Shown: in pieces, positions 20,394 to 32,551 of the stretch
Numbering within the stretch: position 1 is the first letter of the stretch
Layout of the letters: each line of letters begins with the position of its first letter
Assembly (NCBI GenBank): GCA_902805475.1
Contig: CADCSX010000006.1
Location: forward strand, 744,001-808,000
Source of the DNA: Entonaema liquescens
Taxonomy: Eukaryota > Ascomycota > Sordariomycetes > Xylariales > Xylariaceae
DNA: 64,000 nt
Reading direction: 5' to 3'
Program-made: the position numbers and the translations under genes
The notes under the pieces: model-generated
Database searches by the model: none
What the model was told of the DNA's origin: nothing
Seen by the model: the letters and a program-made list of their open reading frames with translations, nothing else

Positions 20394-21801
20394 TCAAGAG
20401 GCCTTGCCCTTAACACCAGCTAGCAGCTCAGCTGGGGGTTCCTGTCGGTATCCCTTCGGGTTGTTCGACACCCACCGCCATAGGTCCTCGCATGCCTTCT
20501 CCATGGTGAGCTCCGTCTTCCACTGTAGTTCTTGATTTGCCCTGGTCGGGTTGGCAGTAAGATCTAGCACATCACCCTGTCTTCGCGGTACCACCTCGTA
20601 CGGCAGGTCGCGGCCAACAACCTTGCTAAATGCCTTGATGATCTCAAAAACGGTGCTGCCTCTACCAGAACCCAAGTTCCACGCCTTGACGCCAGGCTTG
20701 TGTTCACGAAGATAGTTCAGCGCAACCAGATGGCCTTTCGCGAGATCGACAACATGGATGTAATCGCGAATGGCAGTTCCATCACGGGACGGGTAATCTA
20801 TGCAATACTTCTATTAGCGTCCCCCAGACTAAAGTTTAGGGAGCAAACTTTACTTACCATCGCCAAAGACCAGGAGTTTCGGTCGGTCACCAGTCGCAAC
20901 TTTACCCAGCAACGGCAGTAAGTTGTAAGGCACGCCTTGGGGATCCTCGCCCATGATGCCAGTAGGGTGCGCACCACAAGGGTTGAAGTATCGTAGGTTG
21001 GCACCATTCCATTGCTCAAACGGCTTGTTGGCCTTCTTCAAGTTCTGGCGCTGCGCACTGATGAAGTCCTCGATTATGTTCTCAACAATAGCCTTGGTTC
21101 TTCCGTACGTGTTTGTAGGTCCAATAGGGCAGTGCTCAGGAATGGGAATCATGTTCTCGAAACGAGTCGCGTCACCGTAGACAGTTGCTGAGGAGGAAAA
21201 TACTATGTTGGTAACATCGTGCTTCTGCATAGATCGCAAGAGAGAAATGGTGCCACCAACGTTAACTCGGTAGTACTCGAGAGGGATTTCAGCAGATTCG
21301 CCGACAGCCTGGTTCGTAAGTCAGCGACACGGTATGGGCGTATGGGGGGTCGGCGGGCTTGCCTTGAGGGCGGCGAAGTGGATAACGCTGTCAATTTTGG
21401 GGTGAGCAGCGAAGACTTTGTCGAGCTCATCTTGCTCAGTAAGGTCAACCTTATAGAAAGTTGGTCTCTTGCCGGAGATGAGCTCGATACGGTCGAGAGC
21501 GACCTCGGACGAGTTGTAGAGGTTATCTACAATGATAACCTCGTAACCATGCTCAAGTAGGGCGAGCGAGGTGAAGGATCCGATGTAGCCAGTGCCACTA
21601 CACGCGAGTGGTTATTAGCATAGCTGTCTAACCCAATTGATGGTTTCTCTTTGTTCCAAGGTCTAACAATTATAAAGGAGGGGCACAGGTATGTGAAAGA
21701 CGCAGACGCAGACGCAACACGATGCAATCCATATATTGGAAAGAATAGATGAGGAAATAAAATGGAACTTACCCGGTAATTAGAACGGTTCCTACAGCCA
21801 T
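20394..21801 (-). CDS. GAL10: UDP-glucose 4-epimerase
   Basis: Leloir-pathway enzyme interconverting UDP-galactose and UDP-glucose in the cytosol. Four exons: 21773-21801, 21363-21597, 20858-21308 and 20394-20797, total 372 aa. Introns are 175 nt (GTAAGT), 54 nt (GC donor, AAG|GCAAGC, acceptor CAG) and 60 nt (GTAAGT). The short-chain dehydrogenase fold is evident. It has the NAD-binding GGTGYIG at residues 10-16 split by intron 1, SSSATVYG around residue 126, and the catalytic YGRTK pair Tyr156/Lys160. RDYIHVVDLAKGH and WNLGSGRGSTVFE are epimerase signatures. The length matches stand-alone filamentous-fungal epimerases, without the mutarotase domain fused in budding yeasts. GAL7 lies about 36 kb away on the other strand. 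Confidence 0.95.
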
Positions 21802-22189
21802 GTTTACGTGCTGAAAAAACCAATTGATGATTTGAAAGTGGTGGAGGATATGAAAGACGTTACGAATGGGAAGCTTGTAATAGAGGGGCACCTGTTTATA
21901 GAGGAGGATGCGCGACAGATAATGCGATAGAGTCGCAACTCTTGAAGATGCGGCGGTCAACAGCGATCTCCATTTTAAAATCGGAACGAAATTGGAGGGG
22001 TTGCTGTTTGCCCCTCCTTCCGATAGACAATAAGAAGGCTTCTACAGTAAATTGACCCTATTGAAACTGTAGAAGGTGCAGTAGCGGGGGTGGAGTTACA
22101 CAGTATGTACCCGCTTGAGACATTTGAAGCAGGATAACATAAGAAGACATGGGTTTTTAACCGTCAGTCGATAGTCTGTTAGAAATTAT

Positions 22190-23220
22190 CACATAAACAG
22201 GTTAGATCAACACCATATGTTGTGTTGCCATTAACGTGGATAATTTAACTGGGTAATATAGTTGTTTAAAAAGGGATATTATATATTATTACCATTAACA
22301 CCGCATAAGTTTATAATGACGATGTGTCGATGATTTATTAGTTTTAAATAATTAATATTTAATATCATTAAAATTAAACGTTAAAAATAATAAAATTAAA
22401 CTTTATTTATTTTTCACGTGACATAAATTATTAAAATTACAATCACAACGATTTTAATTATTAAAAATAACCCGTTCGCGTTATACGTATATATTTTACT
22501 CGTATTATAATAATAATTTTTTTTAAAAAAAATTTATAAAATAAAATTAAATAAAAATTAAATAAATTATATATAAAAAAAAATATTATAAAATTATTTA
22601 AAAAATAATAAAATTTTATATTAAAATATTTTATTTTATTTATATTTTTATATAATTAAATTTTAAATTTTAAAATTATAAAAAATAAAAAAATTATAAT
22701 ATATATATAATTATATTACGTAATTATATATTTATTTTAATAATATTTATTAAATATATATTATTTTAAATATTTAATATATTAATTTATAAAATATATT
22801 TTTATAATAATTATAATAATTTTAATAATTACGGTAATTGCGGTGGTTGCGGTGGTTACGGTGGTTATGGTGGTTGTAATGGTTGGTGGTGGTTTATGGT
22901 GGTGGTTTATTATAGTTATAATAATTTCGAAAGTGGATAAGGTTTAGTTTTATTATTTTTAACGTTTAGTTTTAGTGATATTAATTAATGTTTATTTGAA
23001 ATATTAAATGTTTTTATTTTAATTTAATTCGTTTTTTGTAAATGTTAAATTTTAATATATATTTAATTTAACACGAAATAATTTTAAAATTTCGTGCATT
23101 AAAATAATTAATTAATTACATGTATTTTAATATTAATATTTAAAATAAATAAATTTATTTTAACGCCGTTAAAATGTAAAAAGAAATTTAAACCACTTAA
23201 TTAAGCCGAAAATGAGGTAA
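22190..23220. repeat. Small RIP-like AT island
   Basis: About 1 kb of near-pure A/T sequence between GAL10 and the SUN gene, with abrupt edges and no ORFs. The composition matches heavily C-to-T/G-to-A mutated DNA as produced by repeat-induced point mutation. Residual C lies mainly in the first third of the plus strand, and residual G mainly after 22830. It contains a decaying 9-nt repeat (listed separately). The parent sequence is not identifiable. Confidence 0.75.
22803..22883 (+). repeat. Decaying 9-nt repeat, Gly-Gly-Tyr/Cys-like in one frame
   Basis: Nine units of 9 nt in perfect register. They run from TATAATAAT (twice), TTTAATAAT and TACGGTAAT to TGCGGTGGT (twice), TACGGTGGT, TATGGTGGT and TGTAATGGT. 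Read in that frame the intact units are [Cys/Tyr]-Gly-Gly, and the AT-converted ones [Tyr/Phe]-Asn-Asn, which is what G-to-A changes do to GGT codons. This may be the relic of a glycine-rich coding repeat or a minisatellite. Confidence 0.6.
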
Positions 23221-24380
23221 ATTGCAAGAGCTTTACGTACATTGGATAAATCTTGGCAACTTACATAATGCACTTACTTTAAATCAAGACAAATTTAGAA
23301 AAGACTGCCAAGAAATCGTGGCTTACGCGTTTTGGCGTTTACGTGTGTGGCACCGTGAATTTTAGAGCCTGAACCTTTGGCTCTCGAGACTCAGCCAAGA
23401 ATAGGTTAAAGTACCTACATACATACATCATATCAGAACATTCAACTAAATAGATTATCTCCATTTACGCGGCGCGACGCGACCGGATGAAGCTTAAAAT
23501 TTAGAGGCTTTGAAGCTTCGAAGGCTAAGGATTCCCCCCTAATCTAGATCAATCAGTTATGAATTACGTTGTCGGTATTTTGACCAATTCGACACGTCCA
23601 TTCCAGTCATTTCTTTGACGATTCTAGATGCACCAATAGATGCACGAAAAAGGCAAAGAAAAGCATTGTGCACTTCATGCTTCAAAGCCGTCTTCGGAAA
23701 CTTCAATATCAAGTCTCTTCCTAACTTGACAACTCCGGCCCCCGACCTTTATGCATCTGGAACTACGTATACTGGTGTCGCCGGACCCGGTAGGTTCACG
23801 CTCTCTGCGTTGTAATAGCTCTAGCAACTCTAGTAGCTCTTAACAAAGCAAAGATAACTATTTTCGCGCCCGGACGCTTTCAGCTTCACATCATCACGCG
23901 AAGCCTTAGGTATTAGGAAAGGTGGCCAAGACAATGACCAGACCCAGATCCATTCATTTACATCTACCCCCATCAAAAAAAGAAGGATTCGTCAACAATT
24001 CATTACTTTCTCATTTCTCATCGTGATCTTCTAGATCAACATCAGCAAAATATACTGCACGACAAGCTAGTTGCGTAAGATTTGTGAAGTGAGTTGATTA
24101 GTACTTCGAGTTCTAGGGCAGGGGTGATCTTAGGTACGTTCAAGCAGCTCAATTTTATTATTGCTTTTAATCGCTGCCTTGCGAGTTCTCACTATCTCTT
24201 ATGTGAAGAGAACTGTGGCAGAAAAAAATCCCTAATTTTCATATCATCCTACATAAACCTGCGGCATTAGTATATCCTCCACATGTGACTTTTTTACATG
24301 TTTTCCAAAAGTCCAAGTTATAGTCTGCTAACCTGGTCCTCATTAGTCTTCTTGCCGGAACCATTCCGGTTTAATTCACC
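23221..24380. other. Intergenic upstream of SUN gene
   Basis: About 1.2 kb containing the promoter and 5' UTR of the SUN-domain gene. A 66-codon ORF at 23615-23815 is not supported by any motif. Nothing else is identifiable. Confidence 0.5.
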
Positions 24381-27300
24381 ATGTCTGGACGTAGCACACG
24401 TGCGAGAAGCCGGGCTACCGGCGCAAGTGATACTCCAAACACTGTACGCCAAAATTTCTATTCTGAGCCGCCACCGGCAGATCTTCCCAGTCTGTACCCG
24501 GTTCATGATGGATCATACGGCATGAATACACATCTCAACCTCGACTCCGTGAAGAAGCGTCGAGGCAGAAAGGCAAAACCTGCATATGTTACTGAAGATG
24601 ACGAGGATGAGCGCTTTGCTAGACGAATCAAGGGGAAAGATGGTAAGCTTTATGCGATGGATAATGATCTCAAAAAGATTGTCGAGGTCACCGTCGAGGA
24701 AGCCGAAAAAGACGACGGACTCGATGAAGAGCTAGAGCAAGCATCAACTCCTATACAGGATTTCTATCCACCCAGTACCCGACTAGACGCGCAGAAAGGA
24801 TTCCAAGACCAAACAGGAACCCTAAATGGAGAGCATCAAGGCGATGTTGATGAACATGACGGGATCGACAAGTACCCATATGACCCAACGCACGGGTGGA
24901 AACAAGGCACCCAATACGTCGACGATTATGAAGGCCCTCGTGTTACTAAGTTAGGCCAGATGTTCACAGATGAGGAGCAAGACCAGCAGCAACCACCGTA
25001 TGCTCCTATTCAGTACAGGTCTCCAGATCCTGAAACTCTCGTTCATAATGCGTATCCGTCAGCGCCGTCCTCATCTAAAGATTCCTTCTATGGGTTACCA
25101 ATAGGACGAGGTGCCCCGTACCCCCCTACGTCATTTACCGCTCCTGCACGCTCGTTTATACCTCCAGATTCATCAAGGAGTTTTACGACTGAAAATGGAC
25201 TATATGGCGACGCCACATTCACAATACCCCTAGGGCCCGATGATATTGCAAAGTTAGGTTTGACCCAAGGTGAAGCGGAGCGAGTAAATACTATCGTTCA
25301 AGACATGCGAATATCGTTACGAGACACACCTTCTTACCCTCTGCACACAGTGGATCACCTAACACCGCGGGAAATCCTGGCGGTCAAGACCTTAATACAG
25401 GATATGAGCAACGATCCGGAGGAGACAGAAAAGATTATAGCCGAATTAGACCGGGTTACAGAGCAAGCCAAGTCTAATCAAAAAGCAAGGACGGCGACTA
25501 ATTCGGCTCCGTCTAATACTGCAAGCACTATCCAAAATACTCCTGTCGTTAATAATGTTTCCGGACAAGCCACTTCAACTATCGACCCTAATAACAAAAA
25601 ATTCAACACTAGAACTCGCCGAGCTAGAAGAATTAGCGGAAATAAGGGCAAAGGTAAATTCATGAATGATAAATTGTCTCTAGTCCAACCAATAGAAGAT
25701 TTGGACCCCCTCGATGATGGACTCATTGACGCGGTTAATGATCAGCCTGATCAAGGTTTGGATGATCGTGCCGCAAATGATCTGTCTGGCGGCTCAAACT
25801 ACAACTTCCCGCTGCCTTTCAAATCATTCTTAGATGGAACCATCAGACGACCACGTAGAGAACGACGTGCTACTCGGAAACAGTACACATTGTTTGACTG
25901 GGCGGGGCTTGCAGGCTCACATAGCTGGTCGAGATTGATTTTTGTTTTTCTAACTATTTTACTATGTGCCTGGTTCATACTAACTGTTATCGGCGGGGAT
26001 TTCCCGCCGACGCGGGACGATGTCTTCGTGGAACACGGCGCTCAATGGCCCAGCTGGGGCGGCATAAAAGACAATATTAGTAAGCTCGTACCTTCAGGGG
26101 GTGGGAGCAAGTTTGATCTCAATAAGTCAGGCGACACACAAGCGAAACTAGTCAACAATCTCAAGCCTAAGATTCCTGATCAAGTCTTTGTCGAGAAGGA
26201 CGGAAATGGCAAACTTAAGATATCACAGGACTTCTGGCACGCTCTACGAAACCTCATCAGGGAAGACGATATCATTCTGACTCTAGAAAACGTCAAGAAG
26301 GAGGCACCGGAAATCTCCAGCGCGCACTGGCTCGCGATAAAATCACGTTTAAGCAAGGATGGGTTCGGGTTACATACCGGGTCAAATGCTTCCTCGGGTG
26401 ATCACACGGCACCAATTGATAAAGCCTCAGTCCTCCGATTCTGGGACAACTGGGTCAGTCAGAATGAGGAATCGTTGAAAAGGATGGTAGGTGGGGTTGC
26501 CATCTCTAGAGAAGAGTTCATGAAACTATTCCGAGGGGAAATTAAGTCTTACCAACAAGAAATTCGCAAGGAGCTTGTAGCCCAAGATGCTCGGATTAAG
26601 GAACTTGTAGAGGCAGTGACTAAGCTCCGCAAATCTCCAAAGGATTCACACGGTGGTATGACCGAACGGGAAGTCAAAACCATCGCAGACGCGGCGATAC
26701 GGAAAGCTATCGAGAATGCTAAACTCGACGCCATGGCCAGCGGCCGTATTCGCGGCCACGCGAACGACATGATCATCAACCAGATCAACTTCTTTGGCAT
26801 AGGCGCCGGCGCAGTTATCGATCCTCATTCTACTTCATCGCCCTGGGAAATCCCTAAGGAGTACTTACAGAGAAATACTAAGCCGTGGTATCTACGCGAC
26901 GGCTATAAGCCTCAGCCACCCACGGCCGCTCTAAGCCCCTGGAGCGAAGAAGGCGAATGCTTTTGCGCCGGGAAGACCGTCAAGGGCGTTCCGCAAGTCA
27001 CCAACTCGCTTAGTATTATGTTAAGCCGTAGCATCATTCCGCAGCACCTGGTCGTAGAGCATATCCTGCCGGGTTCGACGCTAGACCCGGATGCGACGCC
27101 TAAGGATATCGAAGTGTGGGCGTATATCGAAGAGGTAACGCTACGTGACGAAGTACGTGCCTTCTCATCAAGTCACATGCCCATCCAAATTACCAGCAAG
27201 ACTCCCGCAGTACCAGAGGGCTTCGTCAAGATCGGCCAATTCACGTTCGAGCAGAGGGATCACGGCGACGGCATCCAGATCTTCAAAATGAGCAGCGAGC

Positions 27301-27437
27301 TTGCGCGCATGCGCGCTGCTAGCAACCACGTTATTATCAGGGCAGTGTCGAACTACGGCGCGCATCACACGTGCTTCTACCGCCTCAGATTATACGGCGA
27401 GGTCGTGGAAACGTCACCTTGGGAGACCGGCCGTTAA
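24381..27437 (+). CDS. SUN-domain nuclear envelope protein (Sad1-like)
   Basis: A single ORF of 1018 aa beginning MSGRSTRARSRATG. The N-terminal half is nucleoplasmic in character: basic, disordered, with acidic patches and several Arg/Lys clusters, including GTIRRPRRERRATRKQ before the membrane segment. One transmembrane helix lies at about 517-538 (LIFVFLTILLCAWFILTVIGG). A luminal region with charged helical stretches follows (about 600-760). The C-terminal SUN domain starts about 805, with GAGAVIDPHSTSSPW, the conserved Cys-containing GECFCAG, VEHILPGSTLDPDATPKDIEVW and a terminal FYRLRLYGE. Sad1-type proteins span the inner nuclear membrane, bind KASH partners, and anchor the spindle pole body and telomeres. 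The layout and length fit filamentous-fungal Sad1 homologues. Confidence 0.93.
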   Translation: MSGRSTRARSRATGASDTPNTVRQNFYSEPPPADLPSLYPVHDGSYGMNTHLNLDSVKKRRGRKAKPAYVTEDDEDERFARRIKGKDGKLYAMDNDLKKIVEVTVEEAEKDDGLDEELEQASTPIQDFYPPSTRLDAQKGFQDQTGTLNGEHQGDVDEHDGIDKYPYDPTHGWKQGTQYVDDYEGPRVTKLGQMFTDEEQDQQQPPYAPIQYRSPDPETLVHNAYPSAPSSSKDSFYGLPIGRGAPYPPTSFTAPARSFIPPDSSRSFTTENGLYGDATFTIPLGPDDIAKLGLTQGEAERVNTIVQDMRISLRDTPSYPLHTVDHLTPREILAVKTLIQDMSNDPEETEKIIAELDRVTEQAKSNQKARTATNSAPSNTASTIQNTPVVNNVSGQATSTIDPNNKKFNTRTRRARRISGNKGKGKFMNDKLSLVQPIEDLDPLDDGLIDAVNDQPDQGLDDRAANDLSGGSNYNFPLPFKSFLDGTIRRPRRERRATRKQYTLFDWAGLAGSHSWSRLIFVFLTILLCAWFILTVIGGDFPPTRDDVFVEHGAQWPSWGGIKDNISKLVPSGGGSKFDLNKSGDTQAKLVNNLKPKIPDQVFVEKDGNGKLKISQDFWHALRNLIREDDIILTLENVKKEAPEISSAHWLAIKSRLSKDGFGLHTGSNASSGDHTAPIDKASVLRFWDNWVSQNEESLKRMVGGVAISREEFMKLFRGEIKSYQQEIRKELVAQDARIKELVEAVTKLRKSPKDSHGGMTEREVKTIADAAIRKAIENAKLDAMASGRIRGHANDMIINQINFFGIGAGAVIDPHSTSSPWEIPKEYLQRNTKPWYLRDGYKPQPPTAALSPWSEEGECFCAGKTVKGVPQVTNSLSIMLSRSIIPQHLVVEHILPGSTLDPDATPKDIEVWAYIEEVTLRDEVRAFSSSHMPIQITSKTPAVPEGFVKIGQFTFEQRDHGDGIQIFKMSSELARMRAASNHVIIRAVSNYGAHHTCFYRLRLYGEVVETSPWETGR

Positions 27438-28276
27438 GAATACGACGTCCTACTTATAGGGAGAAGAGGAGGTCGTACGAAGCACAACGGGGGGCGAAAA
27501 AGGAAAGGGGGAGAGACACGCAGTTATATAGAACGGGTTCGAGTTGGTTCGCTTTAACCGACCCACCCAACAAGACAGAGAGCTTTAGGGAGTTTTGGTA
27601 TCGATTTTTGGTATTTCGCATGAGCGGCAGGGATCCGGAGTGAAAGAGGGGGCTGGCGAGGGTCAAGCCAAGGGGATTGATGTGATGATACCAAAGCTCT
27701 ACGTGTTATAATCTCTAGCTCGATTCTAGCTTTTATCTTATTTTATTACTATTTCTTTTTTTTTCCTTGTTAACTACTCTCCTTATCCAATCATGGGAAC
27801 GTGCATACGCAATCTGATACTCTGATTCATCGGTTAACAGATATACTAGCTTGCTCTTTATGCTTCCATTACTAGTGCTTAAATCATGTAAACGCGCGTC
27901 TATTGTGTTTGAATCAACACTACCTAGGTATACTATAAGGACCACATCTGTATGTGTCTATCTCTTCTCCTCGTAGCTCCAGAGAAAGTAAGCAGAGAAA
28001 TATCTAGTTAAAAGAAACCAAATAAGTAGCCAATCCTCTCTTTATCTAAACCAACCCCATCTGAGCGATTCGAGCTTTCGAACTTGCGTATCTCTTACGT
28101 GAGAGTTACATACCTAGAATGTAGACCTGTGTAGGATTATAACGGTACTGCTCCCACATCCACCCAATTGTGTCAATCGTGGTCAGAATCTCATGCGACC
28201 TATCCCTCATTTCAAACCATAAAGCTATAAGAGAGACCCGTCCCAATACATGCTCCCCTATAAACCCGCAATAACG
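27438..28276. other. Intergenic between convergent genes
   Basis: About 840 bp between the ends of the SUN gene and FAD1. A pyrimidine/T-rich tract lies at 27735-27770. Only short unsupported ORFs are present. Confidence 0.5.
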
Positions 28277-29373
28277 CTACCGGTCCCTACCCAATCTCTC
28301 CTCTCTATCTTCCGTCAACTCATACGCCGGCCTAAACTGGCGACCATCCGTCTTCCCGGTCGAGCCCTTCAGCGCCGGGTTAGGGTGTGTATCGTCCGTT
28401 CCGCCGAGGGACGTATATCCCATATCATAAAGCGGGCAGTAGGGAATATCCAAAGCCCGAATAAACTAAATGCACCATTACGTTAGATTTCCGCAACCAG
28501 ACTTTCCTAGCCAAGGAAGAAAGGAACGCGAAGAACTTACACCCCAGACCTCGCGGTAATGCCAGTCGATAACCGGGTGTATGCGCATGAAGCGCGGCCA
28601 GTCGGCATCCGTCTCGTCGAAGAAGGTCAGGGCGGCGCCGTGCGGGTCGGTGCGGCGGGTGCCGACGAACACGGCCTTGACCTCGGGGCGCTCGCGCAGG
28701 TACTCGGTTAAGGCGGGCTTCATAGGCTGGTTTGAGGTGGTGAGGTCGAGGTGGTAGATGGCCGAGGTGGTCGTGACGAATTCGTCAACTTCGGCGAACG
28801 GGAGCGGCGGTCGGATATAAAGGGCTTGGAGGCGGTGCGGGAATGGTGGTGGTAAGGAGGAGGAGGATTCGGCTTGGGGGGTTGCGGAAGACTGCGACGA
28901 GGACGGATGTTGTAGAGAGGCGGATGAGGGGAGAGAAGCGAGGATTAAAATTAGTAGGACGAGACAGTCTTTCCCGCCGTTATAAGATAGTGATAGTTCT
29001 TCGGGCCTGTTGTATTGCGGTCAGCTCATGTTGGTCTTGTAAAGGCTATCTTGTTCCAATAATTCCGTAGTCGTCCCTCCGGTCTTCTCTGACATATTGT
29101 GAACTCTCCCGGGAGACTTGGACTCGAAAACGAAAGGAAAAGGAAAAGAAGAGAGGGAATTATGTACCTATATCGCCGTAGCGCTTCGTCTATAACACCT
29201 CTTGCGATAATGATCTGATTCTTAACAGAGTTGAGAACTTCATCTTCCGTCGGTGTATCAAGAAAGCTGTCGACCTTGGCCTTGAGTCCGCGACACAGAA
29301 CCTCAAGCTCATTGGGTGTCGTGCCGTTCGTACGTTGATGGGACGAGGCCGACCCGTTTTCGAGCGTTGCCAT
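28277..29373 (-). CDS. FAD1: FAD synthase (FMN adenylyltransferase)
   Basis: Transfers AMP from ATP to FMN to make FAD. It belongs to the PAPS-reductase-like adenylyltransferase family typical of fungi. Three exons: 29168-29373, 28541-29006 and 28277-28465, total 286 aa. The introns are GTACAT...CAG (161 nt) and GTAAGT...TAG (75 nt), and both joins restore expected protein sequence. The nucleotide-binding motif LSYNGGKDCLVLL lies at about residues 74-86. Family landmarks follow: FVGTRRTDPHG, then WPRFMRIHPVIDWHYREVW, and after the second intron IPYCPLYDMGYTSLGG...THPNPAL. The protein has a Ser/Gln-rich insert after the first motif. The N-terminal 70 residues are helical and match the usual fungal leader. 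The length is normal for the family. Confidence 0.95.
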
Positions 29374-30065
29374 AATCCGTCTCGTCTCAGTATATCCTTT
29401 ATTTTATACCTAGGTACTCTTTTCTAGTTTGGCCGTTGGTTAAGGAAATGGGGTGTCCTCGAGGCTGAGACCGGCGGGTTTTTTTTTTTGCTCATTGAAT
29501 GTCGCTTGCCATGCTACGACTTAGAAGGTCGTCGTTTTCATATCGACAAATCGGACCGAGATGGCGAGGTAATGGTCTGACGAGATTTATATGAGTAAGA
29601 GTAAACTTAACAGTGGACCTTGTTGTTGCGGCTGACGAAAGCTGGGCGTTGAGAAGTTGAGGGTTGATGATATTGAATGCGACGTTCCAAGGCTTCTTAC
29701 AGTAAGATTCGACAATTTTATGGGTCAAAAGTATTAAGTATTGGATAAACCCCCTTGCTGACCCTTTTACAAGGTCTAGCCCTTGGCAAGCCTTGGGTAC
29801 TACATGGAGGGGTCGCGGGGTTATTAGGTTGTATACCGATGTAGGAATTATAGGGAATGTAACATTCGTTATACGTTATCGATAATTACCTAAGGGCCTA
29901 AAGGTATACATAAAATGCGCATGTGAATCTTGGAAGCTTGTGATACTAGGCCCTTATAATGTATCCTCCTACCTTTTAATAGGTACTGTAATTTGAGAAA
30001 TATGTAAATTCCAATATCAATAATAGATAAATTTAAAGACTACATGAATCAAAGTCTTCAACTCT
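29374..30065. other. Intergenic, FAD1 promoter side
   Basis: About 690 bp between two minus-strand genes, containing the FAD1 promoter and the DBP4 3' region. A T(10) run lies near 29480. A 78-codon minus-strand ORF at 29492-29728 lacks any motif and is not called. Confidence 0.5.
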
Positions 30066-32551
30066 TTAATCCTCAAGCAACCCAGCAGCCAACGCCTCAT
30101 AATCCTCCAGGGTATCTGGTGCCTCTCCAACTTCGATAACTTTTCCTTTGCCCTTTTTACTTTTGGCTTTCTTCCTTTCGTCTTCCGAATCGTCTTGGAA
30201 CCACTTCTTCACTTTCTTCTTCGGGCGCTTCTCTTCTTCCGCTTCGCTACCACCACTTCCACCTTCCCCTGCCATCGGCAGAGACGCCATAAGAGCAAGG
30301 GGATCTTCACCGTCATTAGCACCCGAGAGTCTGGGCATGCCACCCATCGCCTCGTCATTCTCCATTGCTTCCCGGGCTTTCCGTTTCTCTTTCTTCTCTC
30401 GCCGTCTATCCTTCGCGAGCTGCTTATCGCTGATATCTGCCTCCTTAACCTTATTCGCTTCACTTTCTACGAATTTCTGCCGCTGAGCCTCTGCAGATCC
30501 GTCCTGTATGAAATCTTCTTCGCCAATGATTCTGTATGGATGATGTGCCATTCCCTCATCGTCGAATACCACCTTATCTCCTTTGCCTTTGAATTTGAGC
30601 ATCTTCTTTTTAGACTTAAGCATCTTTTCCCTGCGCTTAGAATCCACCACGAACGGCTCTTCGCCCCCAAGGCCAGTGATGATCTTCTTTCCAGGGGCTA
30701 GTCCGTCGCCCGACCCGGCATCGTTCAAGTCATCCCCTTCTAATACTCGCTTTACGGAAAGGAAGTCTTGATCATCGTCGTCGTCATCGTTCGCTGCTTG
30801 CCCCTCATCACCAATCAGTTTATTATAGTGACTTGTTAACACGTCTTGGTTCGTTCTCTCGAACATGCGATCGTACTTCGTCCGTACTTCGCCCTTCTTT
30901 CGCTTTTTCTTATCTTCGTCCAATTCGGATTCCGAGTCGCTAGATAGCCCAGCGCGAGGCGCATTCTTTATCTTTTTCACATCTTCACCCTTCTGGTATC
31001 TGATCTGCGGTGCACCAGGCAATCCCAAGCTGGCAGCATACGCATCCAGGTCCAATTTTTTTAGGTTGAATATTTCCTTATCCTTCTGTAGGTGAACAGA
31101 GCGGGTGTAACTGACGAATGCTTTTTGCCCCAGGTACTTCAGGTCCGGATTTTTGAAGCACATATCCTGAATCTGATTCTTGATGCTCTGCTTCTTCTTT
31201 TCCCGCACATTGACTCTCTCTATAGGCACCTTCCTTTGCTCTAATCGTTTAAGCATGCCTTTCTCCTCGCTTGGATCTAAGAATAATACCGCTTTTCCGT
31301 TCCTTTCGTAACGTGCAGTCCGCCCAACACGGTGAATGTAAGTATCGGTATCCTCGGGACAGTCCATCTGTACTACCCAGTCTACAGCAGGGAAGTCTAC
31401 ACCACGTGCAACCACATCCGTAGCAAAGAGGCAGGAGTATTTAGCGGCAGCAAATCTCGATGTAATCTCTAGTCGCGCTACCTGCTTCTGCCTGCCATGC
31501 AAATGAAGTAGCGGGATACCAGGTTGTAGATGACGGAAGCTCTCGTACACGAAGCGGACTTGCTTGCCTGATGACAGGAATACAATCATCTTGCTCTTGA
31601 GGTTAGCTTTTATAAAGCCGTATAGGGTTTCCATCTTTTCTGCTAGGGGCGTGACAAGGTAGTGTTGCGATAGCGTCGCAGGGGTCGCAGCGGCAGCGGC
31701 TTCGTGGACAGCTACGTATTCGGGATCCTTTAAGCTCAGTCTTGCTAAATCCGAGACCTTCTTGCTTTGGGTAGCGCTGAACAACATTGTCTGCCGCGAT
31801 TTTGGGAGATGCTCTACAAGTGCGTCCACAGCTGATTGGAATCCCATATCCATTATTCGGTCAGCCTCATCTAGGACTAGTATCTGTAAGTTGTCGACAT
31901 CGAATCCGGCCGTCTGATCCAGATGCTGTAGCATACGGCCAGGAGTACAAACTAGGATATTCATCCTTCCCAATCGTTCGGCCTCTTCACGTAGACTCTT
32001 GCCTCCAATGATTAAACCAGCAGAAAAGGTATGATGTCTCCCAATCTTCCGTAAAACTTCAAAAATCTGCACGGCAAGCTCGCGTGTAGGCGAAATGATC
32101 AACGCTCCTAATCCATCGTATTCGGTCCATTGCGCGCGGTAGAGCTTCTCGAGGACAGGGACGAGGAAAGCAAGCGTCTTTCCGGAACCAGTTTTCGCAG
32201 CGCCGAGAATATCGCGACCCTTTAAACCGAGGGGAATCGCTCGGGCCTGGACGTCGGTCAAAGTTTGGAAATGCGACGCTTCAAGACCAGAAGCAGTTGG
32301 TTTCGATAAGGGAAGCGTTGAGAACTTGGTGGTGTCATCGGATTTTAGATCCTAGAGAGTCTTATTAGCTCTACTCTTCGCAATGATGTTTCTTTTGGGT
32401 ACGTTATACGATGATGACTTACAAGCTCGTCTACTGCTTTTTGTAGTTTTTGGATATCCTCTTGATCCCGTTTCCTCTTTAAAGACTTTGTATTTTCCTT
32501 GTGCGATTGCTGCTTTTGCGGCGCACGATTCCCTGCACGAACCGCAGGCAT
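30066..32551 (-). CDS. DBP4: DEAD-box ATP-dependent RNA helicase Dbp4/Hca4
   Basis: Nucleolar helicase needed for release of the U14 snoRNA and early 18S rRNA maturation. Two exons, 32423-32551 and 30066-32351, with a 71-nt intron (GTAAGT...CTAG) joining ...KAVDEL to DLKSDDTTKFS. Total 804 aa, normal for the family. I start at MPAVRAG. A Met ten codons upstream (32581) is in frame. Motifs: Q-motif region FSTLPLSKPTASGLEASHFQTLTDVQ, Walker A AAKTGSGKT at 94-102, PTREL, TPGRM, DEAD at 204-207, SAT at 235-237, ARGVDFP, and HRVGRTAR. The C-terminal third is a Lys/Glu/Asp-rich tail containing YVAVH... and QKAFVSYTRSVHLQKDKEIF, diagnostic of Dbp4. Its promoter lies within about 250 bp of the edge of the large AT block. 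Confidence 0.96.
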
